A stretch of DNA of 64,000 nt from Poronia punctata (GCA_022579005.1 MU401494.1:1-64000); one strand, 5' to 3'; counted from the stretch's first letter, positions 47,067 to 57,901 are shown. Notes: generated from the letters alone by a model not told the origin. Translations and numbers: made by a program.

Positions 47067-48679
47067 ATGGCACCTCCACAAGAATTCTCAGCGGCCAATG
47101 TTGCTGCGCTAAAAGCCAGCTTCGAATCTGCCGGACAAAGTCACATATTCACCTTCTACGACTCCCTCACCGACTCGGAGAAGGAAACATTCTTCAAACA
47201 GGTCCAGAAGATCGACCCTGTCAGAATCAACAGCTTATGGGAAGCTGCCCAGAACCCTCCGAAAGAGTCCGAGCACACCGTAGTCGAACCTTTGCCCGAG
47301 TTAGCGACAGCTAGCATACTGGACTCGAAGCGCGAAGACCTGGACAGATGGTACGACTTGGGCCTGGAGCTGATCGGCAAGGGCGAGGTCGCAGTTATTC
47401 TCCTGGCTGGTGGACAAGGCACCCGGCTAGGCAGCAAGGCTCCCAAGGGGGCGTACAACATTGGGCTTGCGTCCAACAAGTCCCTATTCCAGATACAGGC
47501 CGAGCGGATCTTGAAGATTCAGCAATTGGCGGCGGAGAAAGCCAAGGACAAGAGCAAGGCAGTAGTTCCCTGGTATGTCATGACGAGCGGCCCGACTCGG
47601 CCTATGACGGAGAGGTTTTTCAAAAAGGAGCCCTTGGCCGAATTATCGGACGAGGATAACCAAGCCCGTGCTGAAGGTAAACCCTACTTTGGGCTCGAGG
47701 AGGAGAACGTCAAGATATTCGAGCAGGGCGTTCTGCCCTGTTATGACCTGAACGGAAAGATCATGCTTGCGGAGAAGGGCGTAGTAGCCGTGGCCCCGGA
47801 TGGTAATGGCGGCATTTACAAGGCTCTGCAAGACGAGGGCGTCCTCGACGATATGCGCAAGCGTGGCATCAAGCACGTCCATGCCTATTGCGTAGACAAC
47901 TGCCTGGCCAAGGTAGCAGATCCCATCTTCATCGGCTTCTCGGCGGAGAAGAAGGTCAAGATAGCGACCAAGGTGGTGCGCAAGCGCGACGCGACTGAGT
48001 CCGTGGGCCTCATCCTTTCCAAGAACGGACGTCCCGACGTGGTGGAGTACTCGGAGATCGACAGCGCAACGGCTGAGGCCAAGGACCCGAAGCACCCCGA
48101 GTTGCTCAAGTTCCGGGCCGCCAACATTGTCAACCACTACTACTCGTTCGAGTACCTCGACGGTATGGGCGACAAGGTGAACGCGCTGCCGCCTCACATC
48201 GCCAAGAAGAAGATCCCGTTCTTTGACGTTGAGAAGCAGGTTGCCGTTGATAACGTAACCAAGCCCAACGGCATCAAACTCGAGCAATTCGTCTTCGACG
48301 TCTTCAAGTGGCTCGAGCTCTCCGAGTTCGCCTGCTTCGAAGTCGAGCGCCAAGAGGAGTTCTCGCCCCTCAAGAACGCTGACGCGCCCGGAGCTCAAGA
48401 TTGTCCGACTACGAGTCGCAAGCACATCAAGGCTCAGGGCAAGCGTTGGGTAGAGAAGCTCGGCGCCACCGTCAACAACGGGGATGCGGAAGGTCTAGAA
48501 GTGTCACCACTGACAAGTTATGTAAGTTGTCCCTTATTCCCACCCTGTTTCCCTCTTTCTTATGCCTCCCAAAATTCACGAGACATGAATGATCATATTC
48601 TGACCGGTGATTTCATATACAGGGTGGCGAAGGTCTGGAGAGCTTCAAGGGCAAGGAGATCACGACACAGACGATTTAA
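47067..48679 (+). CDS. UAP1: UDP-N-acetylglucosamine pyrophosphorylase
   Basis: Exons 47067-48521 and 48623-48679 give 503 aa, the usual length for the eukaryotic enzyme. The nucleotide-binding signature [10 protein letters not shown] lies at 113-122, followed by the PKG of the uridyl-binding loop. Further signatures are WYVMTSGPT, the substrate loop GNGGIYKAL, and the C-terminal FVFDVFKW. The enzyme joins UTP and GlcNAc-1-phosphate to give UDP-GlcNAc, the precursor of chitin, N-glycans and GPI anchors, in the cytosol. A late intron (donor GTAAGT at 48522, acceptor CAG at 48622) separates the last 18 codons, which end in ITTQTI. Without splicing the frame would run on for a wrong tail. The TATA box and C/T-rich leader fit a highly expressed housekeeping gene. 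Confidence 0.95.
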
Positions 48680-49329
48680 TATGTATGGTCTAAGTAATAA
48701 ATAGGGAGAGCTCTGGACACGTGGGGTAATAAGAGCGTCTACTTCCGGCGTTTGCAAAAATCAACATCGGAGCAAACAAGAACCCAAATACAAACAAGGC
48801 GAAACAGGACTAAAAACGGGACGGGACGGGATACCTTACCCTAGGATAGGCATTGCTTAGCGATGAGTTGTAAAAAATAATACGGCATCCAATACCAACG
48901 TTCAATTATTTTTCTTTGCATTTATTCCATTCTTTTCCCTTTCGTCACACAGTAAAGTAAGTTATTCTCCTCTTTCTACTACCTAGTTCAGTTGACGGGC
49001 TTCTTTTATCTTACAATTATGTCTCATTAGTAGTTTTTTTTTTTCTTCTTCTCCTTTCTCTTGCTCGTCGTCTCGTTCATTAGACATAGTAAGTAAAGGC
49101 AAGGCAAAAGTAAAGCAAAGTAAAGTTAAGGTACTGCAACAAGCGAGTAGCCTAGAGACGACCTAATTCGGCTCGTCTGATCGGGACCCGAGTTGGGATA
49201 CCCATCCACTCCTCCCTCCTCCCCATTCAGACCTAAACCCGGGGGAACTAGTGAAGAATACTAGAGAAAAAAAAGGGGAAGGATGTCGTTAAGTATAGAA
49301 GTATAAGAATACGTTGATCAAGACTACTA
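48680..49329. other. Convergent 3' spacer
   Basis: This is the spacer between UAP1 and the FAR1-type gene. It contains repeated AAAGTAAAG-like words around 49090-49130 and T-rich runs near 48905 and 49035. No gene is seen. Confidence 0.5.
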
Positions 49330-51162
49330 CTATTGGTATGGGCGATTCATTATATTCCCCTGCATCCCTGCCATCATGACATTGTAAGCTGCTTGTGCAG
49401 GTGAATGGTTAACTTGTGGAGGATGTTGCTGTTGTTGTTGTTGTGGCAGTGGTTGTTGTCTTACGCGGCCTTGGGGGGGAACACGGCCGGCGGTGGGACT
49501 CTGATCATTAAGTTGTGATGTATCGAGATTTTGTGGTTGATGTTGCTGAGCGAGACCGGTGAGATTATGGACGGCATTCTGCTGCTGATGGTCCTGGTTA
49601 TACATGTCATGACCACCATTATGAGCGGGGCCGTGGGCATGAGGATGGACGGTTTGTTGCACATGACCAGCAGTCAACTGTCTCGCGATCTCTGCATCCG
49701 AGTCGTGATCGTCTTCCATTTCATGATCTTCCTCGTTCATCCCATCCTCTCCCTCCATCTCCTCGCCGTTACGGCTCATATCGTTGTCTCCCCTGGCGGA
49801 GTCTTCTTCGCTATTCCCATCGTCACCATGGCCTTGCGAGGCGCGGATGGACCGCTCTTCGCGCGGCTTTCGCGTCCGTACGCCCTGGTGCACTTGATTG
49901 CCTTCGTCCACGTCGAGGAACCGTCCGAAGATGACGTGTTTCTGCCGATGCGCTATGCCGCCTTTCGACACTTCAATTAGCATGTTCTTTTCTGCCGTAT
50001 GAAAGTCCGTTAGGGTGAGGAATCTGGGTTTCGGGCACTGCCCGATGCGTGTGCGCAACTTCTCCACGGCGCTCAGAAGCCATATCAAGGTAGCGTCGGC
50101 TTTGTCGGGTAAGATGGCATAGCCCGCACCGAGGGAGGCATCGAGGCCATTACCGCTCCTCACCGCGCCGGGTGTCATGGGATGCGCGTTGGGCGTGGCG
50201 CGCAGGAAGCTTGCGCCGGGCGTTTGTGGTGCTGGGCTTTCGTTGGTGTAGGGATTCTCTACCGATGGTGAGGCAGACGAGCCGGGTTGACCATCTGGAT
50301 TAGCTTGGGGCCCGGAGCGAACAGGGGTCATGATCGCCAGCGGAGCTGGACCTGGAGCTGGACCTGAAGCTGGAGGAGGAGGAGGGGGCGGCGGTGGCGG
50401 CGGCGGTGCGCTTCCGAATCCGGCAATGTTCAGCACACTATTCATCTCCAGAATTGGCAGCACCGGTTGATTTGAAATATTCTCGGCCATCATGACAAGG
50501 ATATCCGGGGTGCCGTTGTTCCGTGTCCAGAGCTCCGTCGACCAACGCGGGACCCAGAAAGCGCCTTGAACCGCACCCTCTTTCTCAAGCGTGAAGCAGA
50601 ATAAATCTTGACGTTCAGCTAGCTTATACATGATGGCCTGCACACCAGTGGCCGAATTCTTGGCCATGCGCCGGAACTTCTGCACCGCGTTGTCCACATC
50701 CTTGAAGGTGATGTAAGTGTCCGGATCCAACGCCTTGATCTCGTCATGGATGACCCTAACGCTCTTGCGCTCTATAGCGCCAGCCTCGACAAGCCGGCGC
50801 TGCTCATCGGTAAACTTGCGATGCTGGACATGGGCTGCAGGCACCGACGATGGCGGGTGGTTATGTTCCGGCACGAGAACCTTGAGGTAACAACCGTCCG
50901 GCCGAAGAGTCGAGGCTGCTGAGAAGGGACAGTCCGTCTTCTTGGAGCCGATGCGTCTTGTACCAAGCTGCGCATGGGATTTGAACGTGCCCGATTTGTC
51001 GCAGCGGATCACATGGCGTTTGTAGATACCAGTATCCTTATCCTTGGTCTGACCCTTGGAGTTTACCGCGTAGCCTTCGCGTGCCGCGTGTGCTTGTACA
51101 AAGGCAAACAGCTCAGCAAAGGACGGAAATATCTTATCCGTTGGTGGCGGAGCGAGAGGCAT
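49330..51162 (-). CDS. FAR1-type DNA-binding domain protein
   Basis: The frame is open to a GTG at 51189, but the first ATG is at 51162, giving 610 aa starting MPLAPPPTDK. Residues about 10-110 match the FAR1 / WRKY-GCM1 zinc finger found at the N-terminus of Mutator-like transposases: Cys54 (VIRCDKSG), Cys78 (KKTDCPF) and the HNH pair His100/His102 (VLVPEHNHPP). The next about 140 residues form a conserved-looking helical region (RKFTDEQRRLVEAGA, then KFRRMAKNSATG and WVPRWSTELW). No DDE transposase core or SWIM finger is present, and the protein ends in low complexity: a poly-Pro run near residue 255-270, an acidic Glu/Asp block, and a Gln-rich tail. A single-copy nuclear regulator derived from a transposase N-terminus is plausible. 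Its target DNA is unknown. Confidence 0.75.
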   Translation of the reverse strand: MPLAPPPTDKIFPSFAELFAFVQAHAAREGYAVNSKGQTKDKDTGIYKRHVIRCDKSGTFKSHAQLGTRRIGSKKTDCPFSAASTLRPDGCYLKVLVPEHNHPPSSVPAAHVQHRKFTDEQRRLVEAGAIERKSVRVIHDEIKALDPDTYITFKDVDNAVQKFRRMAKNSATGVQAIMYKLAERQDLFCFTLEKEGAVQGAFWVPRWSTELWTRNNGTPDILVMMAENISNQPVLPILEMNSVLNIAGFGSAPPPPPPPPPPPPASGPAPGPAPLAIMTPVRSGPQANPDGQPGSSASPSVENPYTNESPAPQTPGASFLRATPNAHPMTPGAVRSGNGLDASLGAGYAILPDKADATLIWLLSAVEKLRTRIGQCPKPRFLTLTDFHTAEKNMLIEVSKGGIAHRQKHVIFGRFLDVDEGNQVHQGVRTRKPREERSIRASQGHGDDGNSEEDSARGDNDMSRNGEEMEGEDGMNEEDHEMEDDHDSDAEIARQLTAGHVQQTVHPHAHGPAHNGGHDMYNQDHQQQNAVHNLTGLAQQHQPQNLDTSQLNDQSPTAGRVPPQGRVRQQPLPQQQQQQHPPQVNHSPAQAAYNVMMAGMQGNIMNRPYQ

Positions 51163-53723
51163 CTTCTTTTCCTCCCCTTTCCTTTCCACCTAGAAAATTA
51201 TTTTCCCTCTCCTCCTTCGATACGCCTAATGGCCTCACACAATTATACATGCAATGTCAAATGGCAGGGAGCGTGTGAGTGCAGGAAAAAAGATGGCAAC
51301 GAGGATGAAAGGGTGGGGGCGAGTCTAGGTTAGTACGATGTAGGATTTTGCTGTGGCCGGCGTCGGCCAAGAAATTCCGCGTTCCTTGATTGGCTCATGA
51401 AAACGGCTTGTTAAATTTTCGTAGAGGCGTGATTAGGTGTTGGGCCTGTACGCCTACTTGTGGGTCCTATCATACACGTACGAGTACGTCGATGATATAC
51501 CGATGTGTACTTGCAAGCGATCTGCTTGTACGAGTAAAACAATGGAGTGACAATACTAAATATATTTTCCTTTCTGGATCGTCGTGCCTGCCTTCTACAG
51601 AATAATATGATAGGTAAATACATGTAAGGAAGGACCTGCTGGGTTTCCTTAGAATAGTAAGGCACGCAATTGCCTCTAACCACCGCAAACCAATTTGAAC
51701 AGTACCTCATATATGCCCATGTAGCTTCCCATGTCCGCGCGCATTCCCAGCCACACCAACATCATCAACATCACATATCTATCACATGTGCACTTGTAGT
51801 ACTCGTAGAGATATTGTTTGTTTAGAACGCCATACCGCGCAAACACGAATTGACTACTTGGTATATATATATCACTAATATAAAACACGTCAGCTGCTCG
51901 GTCTATGCTACTATGCTAGTGCGCCAACGGCATTACTTGTATACTTGGCACTACCCCAAATTCGAGTACCTGGGCACCTGGGCTTGATGGCTATCCGACC
52001 TAGGGGGGGATATTAGAACAACACTGGAGACACGCAACGCAGCGTACCATAGGACAACTAGGGAGGCGCACATGTTTGTTTTCCTACTCGTAGCTACATG
52101 TACATTTAGAGTGTGTGGTAGGTAATCGTTATGTATATCCACCTAGCTCTCCCAACATTCCAAATGGGTAGGTTGGTAGGTAGGCAATCACTCGTACCTA
52201 AATACCAACGTCGGCATCTTGTCAACCAGTCCAAGTTTGTCTGTAGATATACTAGGTACCTCTTATTACCCCAGACCCTTTCATCATCGAGAGTCCAGAT
52301 CCAATATCGCGGCTTAGAAAGGTGACCCTAGTTAATAGAAATCGAAGCAAACCGGACGCCGATGTAACGGTAGTCAACATGGGTGCGAATACCCACTCAC
52401 GACGACACCTGCAGACATTCTATCTGGATTCCTATAGCCACCAGACATAGTCTGGCATTTCCTTCAGTGTCCAGTATCGTCTGTCGTTCGGGAGAACTTA
52501 ATTACTAAGATAATCTAACAGGCCCAGGTTTGCTATGGGAGGAGTCCCATCTCTCAAATAATTACCCCAAAAAACAAACATAAAGTGGGAACGTTTGATG
52601 GGATCCCGACCGGCCGTAACACCGACCGCTAGAGTAGGAGAGATGAAGACGACGCAAACCACAGATCAGCCGAAGGAAACCAATATCAATCATCAACAAT
52701 GTGAAAAAACAGATTTTGCTAAAGTAATCGCCCCCGAAAATTTCTACTGAAAATATTGTTAGTTGGTTGTCATCGGGAGAGCGGCACCTGTGCTTCAAAG
52801 ATCTTCAATCAGGGAGAACAACACCGCAAAGATTGAGATCAAGAACCGCGAACAGAAAAAAGATGGGACAAAAAAGAGATCTTGACCGCTGATCGTCCTA
52901 ACTTCCTTACCTACACAGGTCTCGCAGGGTTTAAATCTGGGTAGTCTGTAGAACTTGGGAGAGCCAAGACTTACTAGTAACAAAGCTCTGGCCGCAGAAT
53001 CATCCTTGCTTGTGGTCATCTGGACAAGCAGAGATCGTGAACCAAACCCCCCCTTGTTCTTGTTTTTCGCGGGCTAGGTACCTACTTACGAGTACCGACA
53101 CGAAATTACACCCGGACCTCTACTTGTAAACGTATTTTACCTATTTTCTACGAGTACAACTTCGATTAATTATGCTCTTTCTTATTTTGCTTGGAATTAA
53201 AAAAGTTATTTGCGGCTCTTGTTCAGACAAAACTAAACTATCCAATAACAATCCAAAAAAGTAGATCAATTACGGCTTCTAGAACGTCAGGTTCCCACTT
53301 CCCCACTTTACAATCTTTATAGGGGGCAACGGGGGATAAGGTATGGGGAAGTAGGTACGTGTAGGTAGGTGACACGAAAAAGAAAAAGGGTCTTCTTCTT
53401 CTTCTTCTTATCTGGGGACTGGACTAGACTGGACTGAACACAACACACGACAACTCATTCATCTTACCTTCTTCTTCTGTTCTCATTTTTTCACAATCCA
53501 AATCAAAACCAAAATCTGAGAATTAGAACACCATCTCTACTGTAATTACATACACTCACTCGCTTGTTTTACAGTAGAGAGAGAGAGGGGGGGGATATTT
53601 TATCAATCGGGCCCCAATCCAACCGCGGGACGCCTTTGATACTTTACCTACCGACTCAGTCCAGTATTACCTAACGGTACAGTTGAACACAGCGCCTAAG
53701 TATCTATCAGCCCAGCCGCCACC
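51163..53723. other. Divergent intergenic region
   Basis: This 2.5-kb spacer lies between the FAR1-type gene and SYM1. Six copies of the TACTCGTA/TACGAGTA 8-mer occur here (51479, 51529, 51800, 52085, 53087, 53149), the densest set in the window. A (TCT) triplet run lies at 53391-53409 and an AG run ending in a G8 run at about 53576-53593, both probably in the SYM1 leader. No gene is supported. Confidence 0.5.
53391..53409 (+). repeat. (TCT)6 microsatellite
   Basis: A pyrimidine triplet run of about six units, 315 bp before the SYM1 start codon. Such tracts are common in fungal promoters and leaders. Confidence 0.85.
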
Positions 53724-54787
53724 ATGCTTCTACGATGGTAAGAAATAATTTTATTTCATTGATTGCCCAGACAAATATATGCAAGGGGACAAGAGGATGT
53801 CATTTGAGATTATCCCCTTCGACATACTTTTCATCTGGCGATTTTCTTCTCCTTTCCCACGTCCACAACAATTGCTGTGTGACAAGAGGAAATAAATTGG
53901 ACGTCAAATACTCGAACCCCGCGGATACTAGTTCATAGCAAAGAGAGGCTCGATTAAGGATAAGGGGTATAGAGAAAGGGGAAGAAAGGGAAAACGGACC
54001 CGATATGCTAACTCGGCTATTATTGGCAGGTACCAACGTAAGCTTGCGGCCCGGCCGCTGCTGACACAGAGCGTGACGACAGCAGTGTTGTTCGCCGTCG
54101 GTGATATCACAGCTCAACAGGTAGTTGAGAAGAAGGGCCTCGAGAAGCATGAGTTTGCCCGTACAGGACGCATGTTCGCGTATGGCGGCGGTAAGTCACA
54201 ACAACCACGATACGATTACTCTCTGCCTTGAAATCCTTCCATCCTCATCCCTTCCGCCCCCTTGTGTGAAATCAGACGGACGTTATCGTCGTCGATCCGT
54301 GCTAGCAGTTCTACTTCCCCTTTTGACAAATTATCTACCCCTTTCTCCCCCGTCTCTACAAACTTCCCCTGCGTCACGAGCTTCACGTGCGCGCATCACA
54401 TATACACAGCCACCCATGCCAGCCAACTAACATGATTTCACAGTTGTCTTTGGACCCGCTGCTACGACCTGGTTCAAGATTCTCTCCAACCGCGTGGTAT
54501 TGCGGAACAAGAATGCAGAGATGCTCGCCCGAGTCGCTTGCGACCAGCTCCTGTTTGCGCCCACCTTCATTGGCGTCTTCCTGTCGAGCATGGCCGTGCT
54601 CGAGGGATCTTCACCCAAGGAGAAGCTCGAAAAGAGCTACCTGCCCGCTCTCCAGACGAACTGGATGATATGGCCTTTTGTGCAAATGGCCAACTTCAAA
54701 TTTGTCCCGCTTCATCACCGAGTCCTCGCCGTCAATGTTGTCTCCATCGGCTGGAATTGCTACTTGAGCATGGTAAATTCGAATTAA
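53724..54787 (+). CDS. SYM1: Mitochondrial inner-membrane protein, Mpv17/SYM1
   Basis: Exons 53724-53737, 54030-54190 and 54444-54787 give 172 aa, the standard length for yeast Sym1 (about 197) and Mpv17 (176). The first exon is only 14 nt and ends inside a Trp codon (MLLRW). Family signatures are the N-terminal [24 protein letters not shown], the [11 protein letters not shown] segment, [15 protein letters not shown], and the classic C-terminal [20 protein letters not shown]. Hydrophobic stretches fit four membrane helices. Sym1/Mpv17 acts in the mitochondrial inner membrane as a stress-responsive channel affecting metabolite and nucleotide supply. Introns are long for this locus (292 and 253 bp versus about 50-130 elsewhere). 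The start has a near-ideal context, GCCGCCACC before ATG. Confidence 0.92.
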
Positions 54788-55225
54788 GCAGTGTTGAAAT
54801 CGGATATGCGGTGGGATCCGGCGCGACTGCCACCGTGCAGGTGGAGGAAAGGTAGTTGTCCAATTACGAGTTATAGAATGGATGGGGCCAGGGAAACGGA
54901 CGGTCCATGCATAGATGGCTTGGTTAAAGGATCCAAAAATCGTCCCTCACGTCGAACCACAAAAGTTCTTGATGGCAGGCTTAGTATACAGGCGTTCGCA
55001 GCGAGCATGCAGTCCAATCTGCTCGTCTTTCATATAGATTCCTTAATATTGATCATATTCGGTCCGGTTCGCACCCAAGGCCGGTTCTCGACGTCCTAAG
55101 TCCTGCTGGTATAGCAATAGAATCCGTACTTTGCCGTATGGCTGTTTGCGTAGTCTCATTTTGCCGGCAATCGATTCATGTCGGCGGGGAGAAGATGTCC
55201 TTCGCTAACTTTTAGTCATGGCTTA
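54788..55225. other. Convergent 3' spacer
   Basis: This spacer of about 440 bp lies between SYM1 and the PX-domain gene. Nothing else is seen in it. Confidence 0.6.
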
Positions 55226-56041
55226 TTATGAAAATAGGAATTCTTTAAGCACAGGCGACCCTGAAAACTCGGGGTTCAACAATATGCAGCTAAACCATTA
55301 TATTGTCAGTCCATACAACTCGACCATACGGAGATAGAGGGAACATACTTTAAGAAATATTGGAGCCCGGCCCTCCGCTTCTCCAGGAACGAGGGCCGGA
55401 ACTTGGTTATGATACTTTTGGGCGGCAGCTCAGGGACGGCGGCCTCGTAACCAGGGAAAGTCCGGATGAGCCGCCACCGGAAATCATCGAATTCAGAATA
55501 TCGTTTCCGTATATTCATATAGCTCCCCTGAAAAACAATACGCAGTTAGTAAAGTTGGGTGTTGTTAAACGTGGTTCCCACTACAACCCGCGCGAGAGAG
55601 CAAGAGTTCGACCTTACATTCAGAGTCTCGACCTGTATGTTAAACACCACAAAAGCCCCAATGTTGGTCGTGCTACCATTTACGATGACGTAGTCAGTCA
55701 CCCGGACGCTCTTGGCCCAACAGGCACTGCCACGGTCGTCCGTGCTGCTGTTCTCGTTGTCCTGCAACGTAATGCCCAGATCCATGATGGAAGAGGCACC
55801 CGAGGCGGTGCGCGCATGGCCGTGCCTGTGTTCCTGGCTGCTGCGTGTCCAGTACGGTGGCGGGGATGTGATAGGGGATGCGACCGGCGAGGGAACGTTG
55901 CTCTCGGCGATGGTGGCATCGGCAACGGAGGGGTCTTTGTGACCGTCGATTGTTTCGTCGAAGTGCTGGGGCACGTTTTCGAACGGCGGGAATGGGTACG
56001 AAACAGGTTCCGATTCTTCATCTGTCTCATTTTCGACTTCT

Positions 56042-56080
<39 letters not shown>

Positions 56081-56205
56081 GCGGGTGGAGAGGGCGGTGG
56101 TCGGGGAGTGGGCATTGAGACGTCTTTGCTTCCGGAGCCGTCGCCGCCCGCACGGCCGCTCGGGGGGTAGTTATTCAGTTGTTGGGGATCCGCTACTAGA
56201 TCCAT
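55226..56205 (-). CDS. YPT35: PX-domain protein, YPT35-like
   Basis: Exons 56205-55618, 55527-55349 and 55289-55226 give 276 aa. Residues 1-145 are disordered and include a (TE)n repeat coded by CTCGGT units and a Pro-rich patch. A PX domain follows (about 160-276): VTDYVIVNGSTTNIGAFVVF, then RKRYSEFDDFRWRL, PELPPKSIITKFRPSFLEKR and the C-terminal LQYFL / LLNPEFSGSPVLKEFL. Fungal YPT35 proteins bind phosphatidylinositol 3-phosphate through the PX domain and recruit VPS13 to endosome and vacuole contact sites. The PXP motif that would recruit VPS13 should lie in the N-terminal disordered part; I cannot identify it with certainty. Both introns keep the frame, and the last exon supplies only 21 codons. 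Confidence 0.85.
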
Positions 56206-57063
56206 TCACGGTATTCAAGGTCAATTGCGCTGGGGAGACTGTCGGAGGGACCTCTTGCTGCAGTTGTGTAATGTTGAACTATTTCTCGTAGTTGTAACGC
56301 AGAATATTGAGATCAATGACGATGATATGTTTCGTCTAGTTTGATAGTCTTCGAGCTCAGCAATATGTGTAAAGGAGCGAGCTGTGCATTAAGGTAAGAC
56401 TAGGTTAGATCAATCTAGAAGGAGAAGTGGCACCCCCGTCACCACGCATGCTAATGCCAAGACGTTGGAAGGTTACCTATTTTGGACTAGCTTCGGTACA
56501 TTAGGTACCTGATCTGATAAACGTTAGCTTGCCTAAAATATTCCTACCTGCTGCCTGCATCGACTGAGTACAAGTATTAAAAGTTGTGGTAGAAGCTTCA
56601 AAATCTCAAAAGTCCCCCAAAGGTTAGACTAGATTTTGTATATCAAGGGCATACAATGACAGAAACACATCAAGGCCCGTGTTATATTTATTCAACAGAA
56701 AAACCTAATTTTCTCTGAGCTCATACAATTAGATTCCGGGACAAACCCCCCTCAGTCCATAACATTTTTCGTAGCGACTTATCACCATCCATTTACTCAA
56801 GCCCGCCCGCAACTGTGACTGCCGAGGCCCGAGACCGAAGTTTTCTCCTCGACGACAAGGGGGCATTCTTAGTTCCTAAAGCGTCCGTTAAGTCGCAGAA
56901 GCCGTCAGTCAGTCTCGTATGCCATACAGTAGAACACACATATACCTAGTCCTTACCAAGACAATGCCTAACAACTCTATAATCCTATCAATTAAACAGC
57001 CAGCGCCTACACCTTCCATAAAGGCAGCCAAAAAGTCAAAAAAAAAAAAACATGTTTCACAGC
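56206..57063. other. Intergenic region between the PX gene and the tRNA genes
   Basis: No coding sequence is supported. The A12 run at about 57039-57050 is the Pol III terminator (T-run on the minus strand) of the adjacent tRNA gene. Confidence 0.6.
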
Positions 57064-57145
57064 CGACCAGGGCCTGATTTGAACAGACGCTCCCGAAGGA
57101 AATAGATTTCTAGTCTATCGCGTTAGACCACTCCGCCACCTGGCC
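57064..57145 (-). tRNA. tRNA-Ser(AGA), copy 1
   Basis: On the minus strand the acceptor pairs GGCCAGG with CCTGGTC (one G-U pair) and G73 is the discriminator base, as in serine tRNAs. The anticodon stem ATAGA/TCTAT closes the loop CTAGAAA, anticodon AGA (57109-57111). The variable arm is long (TTCCTTCGGGAG type). The T loop is TTCAAAT. No intron is present. A T12 terminator follows the gene. Its T arm departs from the usual GGTTCGAATCC B box but the stem still pairs. Confidence 0.9.
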
Positions 57146-57264
57146 TTGAATGTATTTGTATGTTGTATAGAAGATTTGCTATCGTAAAGCGACTCATGTT
57201 GTTCAATTGAGCTAGTTAGGAAAAAAAAGAACTGAAACTAGAAAAAAAAGAAAAAGAAATAACT

Positions 57265-57345
57265 CGACAACGACAGGACTCGAACCTGTGACCCCGAAGG
57301 GATATGATTTCTAGTCATACGCTTTAACCACTCAGCCACGTTGCC
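57265..57345 (-). tRNA. tRNA-Ser(AGA), copy 2
   Basis: Acceptor GGCAACG pairs with CGTTGTC (one G-U pair), with discriminator G. The anticodon loop is again CTAGAAA, anticodon AGA, closed by ATGA/TCAT pairs. The B box GGTTCGAGTCC is near consensus, and the A box TGGCTGAGTGG is perfect. The variable arm is long. T-rich sequence (A runs at 57242-57255 on the + strand) follows. It lies 119 bp from copy 1 in the same orientation but differs clearly in sequence. Confidence 0.95.
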
Positions 57346-57901
57346 CGCTTACAAAGAATCCATCTTTAATACCCTCTTTTATCCTAGACTGGCACAGATA
57401 CGACTTGTCAACTCAATCCCTCCGTTGGACCTTTGCGTAATTGAAGGAGGTACAACTTACTCTCATTGCGCATCTCGAGCATACCTAGAAGGATGTAAAA
57501 TGCCTACAATGGTTTGTCGCAATACGTAGCTCTGTGCTGTGAAAAGTATTTGTAAGGTAACGTATGTATAATCAATATGACAAACCTCGAGAAGGATGGG
57601 AGCAATTCGTCGTAGTGACCTTGCCTGACTAAACCATTCTGCTATTTCCCTCCCTCCACTCCACTTGCTCTTCCTCTTCCTATTTGCCTTCGTCTTCACC
57701 TCCTTCTCCTACTTTCCTTTCCTCCCCGCAAATACCACTGCAGGCGTTTGCGGGATCCCAGCCCCGCATTATTTGGCATAATGAGGACTTGCTCACGGGT
57801 AGGTGCTCCGGATGAGGGGGTTTCCAGTTTTCCAACACTACACCCACGACAGCAACAAGAGTCTCGAACCACGTAACATCAAAGAGGTCATCCTAGCTGA
57901 A
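57346..57901. other. Intergenic region between the tRNA genes and the HET gene
   Basis: This region holds the 5' flank of tRNA copy 2 and the 3' flank of the HET gene. A pyrimidine-rich stretch lies at 57640-57730. No gene is seen. Confidence 0.5.

Noticed and set aside
47643..48425. A 260-aa minus-strand ORF over UAP1.
   Set aside because: Antisense shadow of a strongly codon-biased gene; no domain is recognisable and the sense frame is certain.
51163..51189. The N-terminal extension of the FAR1-type protein.
   Set aside because: The frame opens with GTG, not ATG; the first ATG at 51162 is a normal fungal start.
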